From Larimichthys crocea (lineage: Eukaryota; Chordata; Actinopteri; Sciaenidae), in assembly GCF_000972845.2 (NCBI RefSeq), contig NC_040021.1, positions 4,651,969 through 4,715,968 on the forward strand: a stretch of 64,000 nucleotides of DNA. The letters run 5' to 3'. The notes beneath the pieces are model-generated. The model saw only the letters and a program-made list of their open reading frames with translations, was not told the DNA's origin and did not search any database. Shown piece by piece: positions 48,201 to 60,683 of the stretch (position 1 is the first letter of the stretch; each line of letters starts with the position of its first letter). Position numbers and translations under genes: made by a program.

Positions 48201-51200
48201 GCGAACATGGACAAATCGCGAAATGTGTGTTGATTTTAGCCAACAATAAATGATGTAACAATACAAAGCAAGCGTGTATAACTAAAGACTGCGTTCTACT
48301 AACCAAGAATGATTCAATGAATCATTGAACCAACTAACTAACTAACCGAAACCAAAGCTAAGCTGGAGTGGGTTTGGCATTGTTGATCCATGGCGTTGGC
48401 TGATGGGGTGATTTTTCAAACGGAAAGCTAGTCAGTAACGTAGAGCCAATGATCCAGATAGTAAGATAGTAATGGTGTTTTAAAAATGATTGCCTTAAAC
48501 CTCCAGCATTTGTTGTTTATTTCAGTGTTCAGTCTTGTGTAGTTCATGTCAGAGTTTTGGAAAAATGCCCAGGATGATGCTCATTTGTGCCCATGGAGTA
48601 CAAGCAGCAGGATTCTACTCTGATGTCTTTAATAGCGAGGATTTTCTGGAAGTTCCACATAGACCATTATATCTAAAGCATGTAGTGGTCATAGTTAAGG
48701 TTTGTTTATACTCCCCAGGGAACAACATGATGCCCAACTAAGTGACTTCAAGTGTGTGAGAACAAAAAGACTAAGAGTGTTTTTCTGATGGCAATTTGTG
48801 GCTCCAAACGAGGTAGTTTTTGTGAAATGTTTAATCTGAGAGCCAGATTTCTCAGTACCTAGAGCGAATAAAACCAAAAACTGTGCAAGGTAAGGTAAGA
48901 ACTGTAAGCTGTTGTTCCCAGCTCACAATTTTGACCATGTCAGCTTTTAGAGCAGTCAATTATTTACTTATATACTCTAAAAATGACTGAATATTGGTGC
49001 AAAGCTCATCCATTTACCTTTGTAAACATCCCAGCTGAGTGGACAGAGCTTCTGGACGAGTCATCAGGTAGCTATAAACGTCTGCTGTACAGAGGCCGGA
49101 CATAATCACACTCAGCAGTCTTCCTATTTATTGGTGAGATTACATATTCATTTTCATTTGATCTGGTGAACTTTGCCACAATATAAGAGGAATATTAGTG
49201 CAATAGCTTCCGTTAGAGTCTGGTTAATCATCCATTAAATCCTTATAAATTAACCCCAGTTGAGGCTCACGTATATTTCCAAGAAAATGGAAGAGATGCC
49301 AGGGGCTGTGTGTGTGTAAGCGAACAGGAATGCTGTGAAACACTAAACAGGCTTTCAAGTTGCACTTGAACATGTAATTTACTGTACGACTCTCTTTGAA
49401 CTGCTGTACATGGATGTTTTTTTCCCTTGCTCTCCTTATTCAGCCTCACTTGAGAATTAAGCCGCTAAATCAAATTCATAATACCCAAAGGCTTTTTCAT
49501 TTGCTGTTGCTCCTGCATCCATCTTTGAAAAATATCCAGCGTGCCTTTGAGAGGTCTCACTCCTGTGGTGAGGAGCTGAATCACAATAACAACCCCCCCA
49601 TTTGGTGCACACATATTTTCCAGCTTACCTAGTCTTGACTCCTGGAGGTGATGCAGTAGCGCCATCATGTGGCACAGAGGCAGCAGTGCGCTGTCTCGGA
49701 GACAGGAGGGGATAAACCTGTCTGAAGCATTTTTCTCGGTGGTGTAGATGCTTGTTCAAAGAGAAAATATGACTCATAAGACCTTTCAGGCTAATCTCCT
49801 ACCCCAGAAAAAACTCATGACTCAAAGAGTCACCTATAATTTTCACTGACATGCATGCATGAAAAGACCAACTCTATGCACTGATGCAGAGATTCGCCTG
49901 ACCCCCTGCATCCCTCACATCCCACCTCCCCAAACCTTCCCAACCACATTTCTGTCAGTAAGCTCTCAGGCAGAGGCAGTTTGATCACTCCTGACCTTTT
50001 TGTCATTGCCGACCTTTTCAGATTGAGAGACACCGTGGAAGAATTTCTAATCACCTGAAGGAAAAGCTGGAGTGGAACGACGCAGAAGCAGTGCCTGCTG
50101 TATCTACGCAAAAGTAGCCTGATAATCTGTCTGAATTTTGTTAAGCAAAAAAATGTGGGCAGCAATTGAGAGCTCCGTCAGGAGGCCAGCACAAACGCGT
50201 ATTGGGTCAAAAAGTGTCACTTTTCATGCCACAATATGCATCTTACACTCTGACACAAAAACAAAATGGAACAGAATAATTAAAATATCATTAGAGTCCC
50301 ATTGGAATATCATTACCATATTAATTTGTGACAATTGGGAAGGCATGCATCATCCTGGCACTTGTTAAAATGTATTCTGCTCTACAGTACATATCATGAA
50401 ACGTGTGACACATTTTAATTAAGAAATATATCAAACGCGGCCTGAGCTCTAAGATTAACAACGTGCAACTTCAACATCTCCACTCATATTCTGGCCGGGT
50501 CGAGTTTTGTGGTTGAAGAGCCTTTTGGGGACGATAACATCAGCATTCAAGAGACATGGTTAGAGAAGCAAGAGCCTGAATACGAACTCTCTTACATATG
50601 ATCCATCTGTTAATATTATAAGACTGATTGTTGAGTGAGGCACTGGCATTGAGATAAACTGTAACAATGACACTATGTTATGTTTATGTCATAGGAGACT
50701 GCAGAGACGTGAAGTGTTGTTCCCTCAATGAAGAAACAGTGTCATGGCCCTCTGTCCACATCTTTAACAGAGACTGTTGCCATGACAGTAAATGGTGAGA
50801 CCTTACCTGCGTTATTACTGAGCAATAGCAACAATGGAAGGCTTGACCGGTCTGACCTTAGTAAAAACAATATAAATTAAGCATGCCGGGCAAAGAGAGC
50901 TACTCTTGAATGGCACGCAGGTATGTGAGCTGTAATAAATGTAAAAAACATATAGTATTATATATAAGTGTAAAAAAAACACACACACACACACATGTTG
51001 CACTGTATGTGCTGGAGTCAAAATGAAAAGAAATATATGATATGACAAGGACTGATTTTCTAATTAAAAGTTAGAATTCATTTTAAAACGAGGTCAGAGC
51101 CAATAAAAAAACTTTAACCTCCAATACTGATGGGGTGAGTGGGACAGACGAACTCGTTAATCTACGATAGAAGGATTATTATTGCTTGTTTAATTGCGCG

Positions 51201-51329
51201 CATAGCAAAAAGTCGAGCTTGCTGATGAGGCTGTTGACTTCATAGAAAGGTCTCGCGAGGTATCTGAAGCACGGGTGTTGATGGTGGATAACCTCTGTCG
51301 AGCCTCTGTCCTCTGGCTGCTCGCACGTC

Positions 51330-51780
51330 AACTCGCTGTCATTCAGGAGTAAAGTAGTTTCAGTGAAGTAAACTGCTGTGAACTGTAGCTGCTGTTAGAT
51401 CGTGTTAGCTCAGTTTGTAAGCCGGGCTGCCCAGACAGTGAGCTCAGAGCACCAGAAAGGGGAAGCTTTTTAGAATCCAGGGCGACGGAGGAGCAGAGCC
51501 GGTGTTGTGTTAAAACCGGAGCTGGGCACACAGGCAAGGTACTCAGCAGCCTCTATAGACATAATAACAGAGATGAAAAAACTAAAGGGGACATTGACGG
51601 AGGAAGCTAAGAAGAGAAAATAAGAAAGTGACCAGACCAGAGTAGATCTGGGATCTGGGAGTTTTAGTTGTTGGCTTTGCTTGAATTGTTAGAGCTTGGT
51701 CAGAAAGACAGACGCCAAGCTGGACTTCTTGCTGGCCGGCTGCCATGTCTTGAGTTGTTGACCTTGCTTGATGTTGGAAT
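51330..51780 (+). mobile_element. Transposon-derived protein remnant with 5' leader
   Basis: A leader containing GTGTTAGCTCAGTTTGTAAG and CCGGGCTGCCCAGACAGTGA precedes an ATG at 51573. The frame reads MKKLKGTLTEEAKKRK, then a stop, then ESDQTR and, further on, VRKTDAKLDFLLAG. This resembles the (K/R)RxRESDR...KTDAELAFFLLD pattern of a multicopy protein family in fish genomes that I believe is transposase-derived. In-frame stops show it is dead. The family name is not certain. Confidence 0.35.
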
Positions 51781-53574
51781 GTTGTCGACTCACTAATTAT
51801 GGATTATACGTAATGTAACCATAACAAATATGCATGCACAGCTGTCCATATCTCTGACTAAAACTAGGGTTAACAACAGTGTGTACAGGATGGAAAAACA
51901 AGTTAGCCAACAATGATATACATGCATAAGAGGCTTAAGTCATTTGAACAGATGGTGAAGATGCAGAGCACAAGTCAGGAGGTCAAACATGTAGAGAACA
52001 GTTACGGAAAGAGAGAGAGAGTTACACGGTGACTGTGGAGCTGATGGAAACAGCAGTCCGTAAAGAAAGCTTGAACTGGCATGTGCTCGCTCTACTGGTG
52101 CAACCTTGCGAGAGCTTTTCAAGTTGGTATATTTGGCCTGAGGTGTGAACTAATACCAAGATAAATCTGCTCAGCAGCCTCCGGATTTTATGTCTTCCTC
52201 TACACGGGAAGGCAAAAAAAAACCAAACACCTGCTTCAGGGGTGAGGCAGCTCGCTCTCTTATCGCCTCTTTAATGTTTATTGCTGGTTTAATGAGCAAG
52301 GCAACAGTTTGTGATCCTGTATCATCGATGCTTTACTAATCAGTTAGCAGGCAGCAGTCTGCGTTTAGTTGCAGTGTGTGAATTGCAGCTGCCGGTGTAT
52401 AGTGTATTTCAGGTTTTTGTACGGAGAACGGAGCGTTATGATTTATCAGAAACAGATGCATCGTGATTTATTCACCGGTGTGCAGTGAGCGAGGCTGTTT
52501 CCACTTTAATGTTTCCCTGCTGCTGATTAAATCCTGTATTGACATTCAGGTGCTTATCAGTGAAGCTTTGCCTGTATACAATCAACCATCTAGCGCAGAG
52601 CAATAACTCAGTGTTATTGTATATAAGCCGTGAGTGGGATTGTGTTATAATGATGATTATATTGTGTTTCACAAAATTATGTTATTAGGCTGATGATTCC
52701 GAGTAAAATGTCTTTTCAAAATAGGTTTTTTAAGGTTTTTGTTTTCTGTGTGTGGAGAGGTTTGTCCGATGTATTGCTTAAAATAACACTGGAACACTCA
52801 TAAGCAACATTTGTCATATCATGTATGCACACATGTACCTCTCAGCTAATAAGAATATGCAGTATGCAGACACTGCTGTGGCTTCCAGGAATGCCATGAG
52901 GAACTCTCTCAGTGTGGCCAGGTATTTATAATGCTGGTCAAATATTGGTCAGCTTCATAGTGGCCATATGTCAGGCAGTGATAAGAAATGTTATATATGT
53001 GAACTGGAAATATAATAAGCTAGAGAACACCATAGGTGATGCCTTGCCATCCTGCATACACTACGTATACTGTATGTGGAGACTTGTGCCTGTTTGTACA
53101 GTTTGCTGCTTTTTATTTATATTTTATGTTTCATGTTTAGTGTTTTTTTTTAATGATGGATAGATTTAATGACACTAGAGCATTTAATGCCAATTAACTG
53201 CAATTTATGTGTGGTAGACAATGTTATAAATCAATAAAAAAAATGATATACACAGCGGTAAAGGATGTCCCATCAAATGCATACTTTACTCAGAAGTGTC
53301 CCAAAAGCGCCATTTTCCCCAAACATATTAAAATTACTCTGCTAGTGATGAACCAATTACCTTGTATTATTTCATTACATTTATGTACTTTGTGCATTTG
53401 ATGGAACTTTGGGACCCTGAGGCACATTTCGTGCATGTCAACAATTTCATGCCACATTTCATGGTATGAATGCATGTAAATGCGGCATGTGACCCTTGGG
53501 GGCACGTAACAGTTTAGTCGGACAAGTGTAACATTTCCAGTTTTCAAGAAAAGACATTATTATTTGTAAAACTG

Positions 53575-53800
53575 AACGTTCTGTGAAGGTTCTCGGTCAT
53601 CCATGTCATCTTTCTTTGAGAAGAGTTAAATATGGAGCGCCTGGACTTGGTTTTAGATCCATGAAGTGATATCCAAGACGCCTCCTCAGTTCTGACTTTA
53701 CAAAGGCCATTGTTCCCTCTTGGTTCATTAGCGTTGTTGTTGTGACGACTGTTATCAGACTCGTTAAGGTCACAGCCCAAGAAAGGCAAGCTATTGTTCA
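53575..53800 (-). mobile_element. Penelope-like element 3' tail, inverted fragment
   Basis: Read on the minus strand, the block contains CAACGCTAATGAACCAAGAG, then AACTCTTCTCAAAGAAAGATG, and ends with GGATGACCGAGAACCTTCAC. I recognise these phrases as the 3' end common to fish Penelope-like retroelements. It has no intact coding sequence. It lies about 200 bp from a plus-strand fragment of the same kind of element that shares the NEPxGNNG stretch in translation, so the two are oppositely oriented. This may reflect the inverted, 5'-truncated insertions typical of Penelope-like elements, or two separate insertions. Confidence 0.6.
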
Positions 53801-53999
53801 CAACATATTCTCATGTGTTATGTCGGGTTTCTCTGGTTGGGTGAGTTCTCTGTCTGAAGTAATTCTTCCATTTCCGGAAAATTTATTCTGCCTTGTCGTT
53901 CAGAATGCTAATGGTGCCATGGGCTCATTGTGGTAATCCTTTATAAGGAGAATGTAGATCTACACAAATAAAGACCCAGGCAGTCCGACATTACAGAAC

Positions 54000-54740
54000 A
54001 TGGGTGCACAGGAAACCCACACATAGACCAGTATTCTTTGACTCTCACTAGCCATTAGGACAAGCAAGGTGTTATCAAAACTCCAACGAGTGGTCAAGCC
54101 CAAGAAAAGGAGCACCAATATGTTGACCCCTAAATGGATCTTTGGAAAGTGGCCACAAGATCCAGGAAGTACACACAGACCGATGCAACAACATTGCCAT
54201 CCCTTACACATCTGTAAAACTGTGGCGGTGTCACATTAAGGCAGGAACCAGTACAACCCAAAGACTGCTGCACTACACGCAGAAAAGCAATCTGGTGGAG
54301 GAGTTCACAGACCAATACATCCGAGAAACCAAACAGCCACTAATCAAACGCATGGCTCAACACGGGAGGGCCAACTCCTCAGGACTGCACTCAGCAGTGT
54401 TCCTACAACGACAAGAGACACTCTTTTTAATAATATTGCTGTTTTGGATAAGGAGGACAGGTGGTTTGGAGTGAAGAAGTAGAAAAAAACATCAGATACC
54501 ACTTATCCCTCACCTGCAGTGCTCCCCTTTCATTCCTTGCTAGGAGACCAAACTACAAATCACACCAGACCTCAGGTGACAGTCGTCAACAACAAGAAGC
54601 AACAAGAAGCACTAACGAACCAAGTGGAAACAATGGCCATTGTTAACAACCCCACCTGGATCAGATGCCTTGTGGATGAGAGGTGATCTAGAACAAACTG
54701 CAAGATTTAACTCATCCCAAAGAAAAAAATTACCATAAAA
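54000..54740 (+). mobile_element. Penelope-like retroelement remnant with GIY-YIG-type endonuclease region
   Basis: Translated fragments on the plus strand match the C-terminal half of fish Penelope-like proteins. First is a RKPTH...FDSH stretch (about 54010-54050), belonging to the end of the reverse transcriptase. Next is NIAIPYTS (about 54190). Then comes YIRETKQPLIKRMAQH with RANSSGLHSAV (about 54318-54400), the GIY-YIG endonuclease core, in which the family's usual YIGETKQPL now has R for G. A 3' untranslated part follows at about 54590-54735, resembling the adjacent minus-strand tail. Frameshifts, stops and a missing segment between the reverse transcriptase and endonuclease parts make it a dead copy. 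Confidence 0.75.
54142..54474 (+). pseudogene. Decayed Penelope-like endonuclease ORF
   Basis: This 110-codon open stretch is the longest surviving reading frame of the Penelope-like remnant. Residues near its middle (YIRETKQPL, KRMAQH, RANSSG) are the conserved endonuclease core. The N-terminal part lacks most of the expected linker, and the C-terminal part drifts out of frame around RRTGGLE (expected DRWFERGV-type sequence lies in another frame). It encodes no plausible functional protein. Confidence 0.65.
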
Positions 54741-56579
54741 TTCCAATTATCTTAGCAAAACAAAGACAATATGTTCATTTAATAATTACCCGGCACTTTT
54801 TTATTTTCCGTTTCATACACCAGTTTGCTCGAATTTTATCCTGCCAACTTTTCTCAAGGGGTACTTGTCTAATTTTCAGTTTTACTGTGCCAATACAACT
54901 GAATTCTGTGTTTAATTAGAAAAGTGACCAATTAGTGTACAGTGTACAGACAATGAGTTTAAAGTGCTTGAAATAAGGGTTTAAATATGTTTGAAAAGAG
55001 CAATTAAAAATGAATAAATAAAAAACTTAAGTAAGAATATTATCATTATAATGTGAAAAAAGGATAAATGGGATTAAGCAAAGGTTAAAGATGCATTTAA
55101 ATATGTAACATGCATCCAACACATTTGAATTAAACGGTTGTTGGAGTGTTTTAGAAGCTTTATTCTTAAATGCTTGAGGCATTTCGTCCTCTGGGCGTGG
55201 TCCACACCTTCATATCACATGAGCGGCAGTCATTTGAGACTCATTGGTGTCACATGAATTACGGTCTGCAATTACCAATGCTAATATTTGGTGTCACAGT
55301 TTGTCATTGTGTTCGGGGATGGTTGTTTGAGATTGACACAGATGGCTTCCTTCTCTCCTCCTTTCACGACATTTCTGTAATGTAATAGTCCACCGTCCCC
55401 TTTGATATTGGTAGGCTGCTGAGTGTTAGCCCGAGGAGGCAGCTCCGATGAGGTCTCGAGCTTGTTCAGCAGTAGCTTTTGCCTTTTTGATGTATGGGTC
55501 TGAGCATTCCTCGTTGATGGATGAATGATGTAACCGTGGAAAAGGTGATTAAGATGGAAGGGGGGGCTGATTTTCTTACAGTGTTGATGTGGTATGTGAA
55601 GGCAGGTCTTGAATCACTAATGATCTTTAACAGCACTGGATACCTACAACGTAATCTAACACTTGAACCTCTGTCATCATAAATATCTACAGTCCTTATG
55701 TTGCAGGGGGTTGTGTCTAGTCCTGGACACTGTGAATCATCAGCCACCTTGCATACCTAAGCAAATTACATTAGGTCACATTACTACGACTGTGAAACAG
55801 CTGTCACATAAAATATCAGGATCTGCACCAAATGCACTTTATATACAACGTGGATGTGGAAGCAACCTTTAGGGATGTAACTATTCAGTGACATTTACTT
55901 TTTTTTTTTATTGCTTTGAAACAGTAGATGGCGGTGTTGCATCGTGTCTTGCACAGTGTCAGCTCACACATCTCTATAACGCTGGAAATCCAGCAGGCCA
56001 CAGCAGCATCTATATATGTCAGACTTTAGATTTAAATCATGTATTTCGCTGCACTGTGTCCATGTATTCTCTCTTTGTTTTAATATGCACACTCTATAAT
56101 CCATGTTACCTTCGTGTTCATGTCATTCACGTAGCTGCCGATGTAGGTATATAAATTTGTGGTTAAACTGACTGAGGGAAGAAAATCATCTCCTGTTTTA
56201 AATTTAGATGAATGTTGCAGTAACAGGAGGACGCTTCGTCACGCTTCCAGCAGGTGTCGCTAAAACCTCAACACAGCTCTTTCACTGCAGTCTCTCGCCA
56301 TACCTTTGTGGCTTCATACCTCTATCTTTGTTCAGTGTCACTGCTCCCCACTATCATCATCGTGATCATCATCATTATCATCAAGCTTCTTCAAATGAGA
56401 ATTTGTCATGATGGTATACTTACAGTATATATGGTGCAAGGATGGCAGGACTACTGAGCTGGAAAGACACAGGAAGGGTGGTGATGAGAAGAAAATATCA
56501 CTAGAAATACAGTTTCATTGAACTATATATATAGTGCAGGCCAGGCATAGCGTTGTAGCTCTCTCAGGTTGTTGGCACA

Positions 56580-56842
56580 TTTCAAGATCATAAAACGTCG
56601 GAAGATTTTGAAGAAGATGACGTCTTCAGATTTCTTGTTTTGTCCGTCCAAGATATATTCAATTTACTCTCATATAAGAGGAAGAAAAGCAGCAAATTCT
56701 TACAATTGAGAAGCTGGAACTAGGCAATGTTTGGCATTTTGGCTTGAAGAATCCGTGAAATTGTTCAAATTATCCAAGTACTGCAGTTGCAGATTAAGTT
56801 TCTGTCTATCAACTAATCGATTAATGGGCTAGTGTTGCAGCA
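56580..56842 (-). mobile_element. Teleost MITE copy, GCTGCAACGATTA family (3 of 4)
   Basis: The interior carries GATGACGTCTTCAGATTTCTT, TGTTTTGTCCGTCCAAGATA and GAAGCTGGAACTAGGCAATG. It ends CAACTAATCGATTAATGGGC and AGTGTTGCAGCA, so it lies in minus orientation. This is the best-preserved of the four copies. It lies next to an oppositely oriented relative. Confidence 0.6.
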
Positions 56843-56954
56843 GAGTCCTGAAAATACAACGCTAACAGGAAGATTTTAGGCATTTTTGACTTGACAGTGT
56901 TGGACGCTGGAAATTACAGTTGACTCTAATCATCAAACTGCATTGGATACAGTC

Positions 56955-57245
56955 CATTAATTGATTAGTAGATGGACTAAACATTCTTTGGCAGTCATTT
57001 TGCTAACAGATTAATCGTCTGCCTGTCAAACAGAAATGCTAAACATTTGCTGGATTCAACATCTCAAATATGAGAATTTTCCTCCATTTTACATAATTTC
57101 ATTGGCCGCTGGTCAAAGAAAACAAGCAATAAGAAAACACAGCTTTGCCTTAAGGAGATTGTGTTGGGCAAGTTTGTTTTTTGCTGACTAACAATAAAGA
57201 ATAATCAATTGAATATATGAATTGATATTGTTGGCTGCAGCCTTA
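56955..57245 (+). mobile_element. Teleost MITE copy, GCTGCAACGATTA family (4 of 4)
   Basis: The segment contains CAGATTAATCGTCTGCC, ATCTCAAATATGAGAATTTTC and AGAATAATCAATTGAATAT and ends GTTGGCTGCAGCC. This matches the family in plus orientation. With the minus copy just before it, it forms an inverted pair separated by about 110 bp. Confidence 0.5.
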
Positions 57246-60200
57246 ATAGGAAACAATCACAATTCTCTCACCCGTCTCCGTAATGTAAAGCTACTTAGCC
57301 TGTCAGACATTGCACCACTCATTCATAAGGTTTCATTAATTCGACTGACTTGCGGCGAGTTCCCAGCATTTCCAATTTCATTTCGGTCGTGTGATGCACA
57401 CCTTTATTTCTCATAAAAGCTGCTGAGTCACATGGCAGGTTTTGGACTGCAGAGTAAATGTAGTGGATGACTGTGTTGCACTCTGCTGCACAATACCTTC
57501 AGGTCAACAACCTTCAGTGTTTTGAGCTAAAAACTAAAAGAATTCAATGTTTGTGATATGTGAGTTTGAAAGTTTTCTATTGGCAGTGAAGATGACATCT
57601 GCTCCCACATCTACCACTTCATGGCTGATGGCAGTACTTGTGTTTATTGTCAAAAGTTAGGTTAAATGACTGTAGCTGGCAGTGCTTGACCTTTAGACTT
57701 AATAAGGAAGTAAAGCTGTGCAGCAATGAAACTCATCAGCACCTACGCCGAGTTTGAAAATGCCACCGATTTGACTGCATTGTAAAACAAGGACGCGAGG
57801 TCAAGCTCTGTACACAGGGGTATTTCCAAATCAGGCACTGTACTCTGCACTGAGACTCCCCTTGGTGGAAAATCCTTGTCACCTTTGCAAGAAAGATTGT
57901 GCTGAAGCACCATCTCATACTCAGCATGTCAAGTGGAGATTTAAATTGAATCCTGATGGTTGAGACTGTCACAAATCTGCAGCCATTAAAGAATGTGCTG
58001 AAGAGGAGCTGGCTGAGTGACTATTCTAATTTGTGAGATAGTGGGTTATCTGGGCGATCTCTTGCTGTAAATGGGAGGTGCAGCGGCAGTGAATGGTTGG
58101 AGAGATATCGTTTATATTGTGCACGCCGTGTGTGTGTGTGTGGCAGGTTTCAGCGTTTACTGCATGCCTGTGCAGGCTGTGTAGACTGTATGAGCAAATC
58201 CCAAAGCCAGCAGGAGGTAGTGAGAATGTGTTTGGTAAAGAAGGTGTGGAAGAATTACAATTACCGTATTTAAACATCAGCGTAGGAAAACGTAGACTCC
58301 TAATGTGCTGGCAGGGGGAGTTCAACATACCACAACATACAAAAACGCCAAAAAATACTAGACAAAATGCTAATTAGAAACAAAAAAACATTGCAAATTA
58401 AACACAAGCCAGTTACACGATTTGACCAAGTAGTTCCAGGTATGTTGGATCCACAGGAACTAAACTAAGAAACCGTGTGTTTGCCCGGTTCTGGACTGGC
58501 GTGAAAGCTGTTAACCAAACTATAGTGTTGACCAAAGAGCTGGACTGGGTCTTGCTTGAAAAGCAGGGTCTCTTTCCAAAAGGGACTCTGGTGCGGAAAA
58601 GCAAACAAGACCAAACACTGTCTTTTTTGATAGTAGATTGTGATTTTTAACATTATTTCTAAAGTCAAACTACTGATAAATCTGTCTGGTGTTCATGAAT
58701 TATTGAGCAAAGCAATGGCACATAATCAATCTGTGTTATAACATGCAGGCAGATCAGCATGTGAGCTTCCCTGATCAATCAGACTGCCAAAAGTAGCCAT
58801 TTTATCCAACTTGGGTACAGTTCCATTAAAAGTGTGTGACAGTGATCCCACAGTGCATGACCATCACATTATACACCTCTTCCATCCTCATTAATTATTG
58901 TCTCTTTTGTCATCCTGCCTTCACTTGTGTATTTAGTCCATGTGTTCCTTGGTTTTATCGTCAGTTCGTCTTCAGTGTTTGAGCGTTGCAGCCATTCCTC
59001 GTGTTTTGATTGGGTTGCTATTGTTGTTTTGTTTTTTTTGGTTTCTTAAACCTTGCTGGCCTCTGACCTGGTTTGAAAAATGAGTCTGCTTGATAATCCG
59101 TAAGTTTTTGTACATTTACCTTTTGCTAATAAGCCATTGATCCGGAATAGTTCAGCTCAGAGTCTGAACTCGACTAAAATGCTACACAAACGGCTGTCAG
59201 TCAACAGAATTTGAATTCCCAATGGCGTCCAGGTGATTTGCTGATGAAACGGGATGACATCACCACAACTGTCCAAACCAGTGAGTCACCTGCCAGTCTG
59301 TATATCATGTTTGTTTGTAAAAATGTCAGTGCAAAGATAAACCACAACTGAAAATGCAGCAATGTATTTTACTTTGGACCCAATGGACTGAACTGCAGCT
59401 GTGACAGCATCCTTAATGTTTTACATTTGCTTACTGCGGCACTTAAGATGTGCACAAGTTTGACCAAACAGTGACCCTTGGAAAGTACCACCGTCTTACT
59501 ATGACTTTTGTGAGACCAATAACCACGGCCGAGGAGCTAAATTAAGAACCTGGCTCCTGTTCAAAGGTTAGACTCATTCTTAAAATGGTTCCCGTGCGCC
59601 TGGAAAAGTTCTTGTGGCAGGAAAGGGGCTGTAATTAAAATTAAAAACTCCTGTCCAATTTGTCAACTCATGCGCAGCATGAGCAGAGTAACAACAAATC
59701 ACTAAATGGGGATGAACAAGCTAGTAATTAGAAAAAAGCTAGTGTTATGTGTAGAGCAAATATGTCCAAAAATTGTCACAATCACGCAGTGGAAGTGTTC
59801 AAACTAAAATAAACACATCGCCTCCAATTGGTTTCACGCTTTTCCACTCAGCAGTTGGTGGTGGTAACATGCCAAGAAAGGTAGTGATACACCAGCAAAA
59901 TGAAGACATGGAGACTTCTACCTGAAAATATGCTTATTTTAAAATATTCAAAGAAAATTGGCGTGTTCTGATGAAAGAAAACACATTTGCCACAATCCTT
60001 ATTAGGCAACAAAGACCCACACATTCACACAGGGTGAATTTAACCTCTTCCACTTCACCCTTACCTATAATAAACATATCTTTGTCTTTCTTAGAGGGGG
60101 GGGCATGAGATCTTTAGGTGGAGATAGCAGGTCAGCAGTAACAGAAGTAGCATTCATCATCATGAAAGATGGGAACCTGAAGATTAATAATTTGAGATGC

Positions 60201-60599
60201 AGCTCAGCGCTGCCTGTCAAGATTTTCTAGTCATAAATACATAATAAACACTGTGTTTTATTTAGGCATTATAAATGAAGGACATGATGCTCCCGTGTTC
60301 TATTATGTCTCATAAATTGTTGCAGTAGTTTTCGACTTGATAGCGTTCACAGATTTGGTGCAAGACTGAGTCACTGTTGAGCAAAAAAAAAAAGATACAA
60401 AATTGGCCAGAAATCTCTTCAAAATAAGAAGATGTCGAGACCCTGTGGAACACCACAGAAAGAAGTCATGGTTTGAAAAAGAGCTTTTGATGTTTGGAGA
60501 TTTCTGAAGAATTGAATTTTTCAGCAACTGGGTGGCAAACTTGTCTCTTCCAGAAATTGCTCAGAAAATCAGTTATTATAGTCAGTACAGCTCAAAGAG

Positions 60600-60683
60600 C
60601 CGCACATCCTCTGAATCCATGAATTTGATTACATGCTGGAACCGCACATCCTCTGAATCCATGAATTTGATTACATGCTGGAA
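60600..60683 (+). repeat. Exact tandem duplication, 42 bp x 2
   Basis: The unit begins CCGCACATCCTCTGAATCC and ends ACATGCTGGAA. It is repeated immediately with no mismatch (60600-60641 and 60642-60683). The period is divisible by three, so the duplication keeps a frame, but no coding function is evident. Identity of the two copies suggests a recent event, or an assembly artefact. Confidence 0.95.

Larger units (their letters stand above)
46146..53570. other. 5' flank of fut8, AT-rich, repeat-bearing
   Basis: Sequence turns AT-rich immediately beyond the CpG block. It contains a low-confidence repeat fragment near 46530-46610, a 196-codon ORF at 46951-47541 (+) with no recognised relatives, a GTGGGGAC-type minisatellite-like segment near 47690-47800, a MITE-like element (about 47829-48200) and a transposon-protein remnant near 51330-51780. 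No host gene exon is recognised. Confidence 0.5.
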
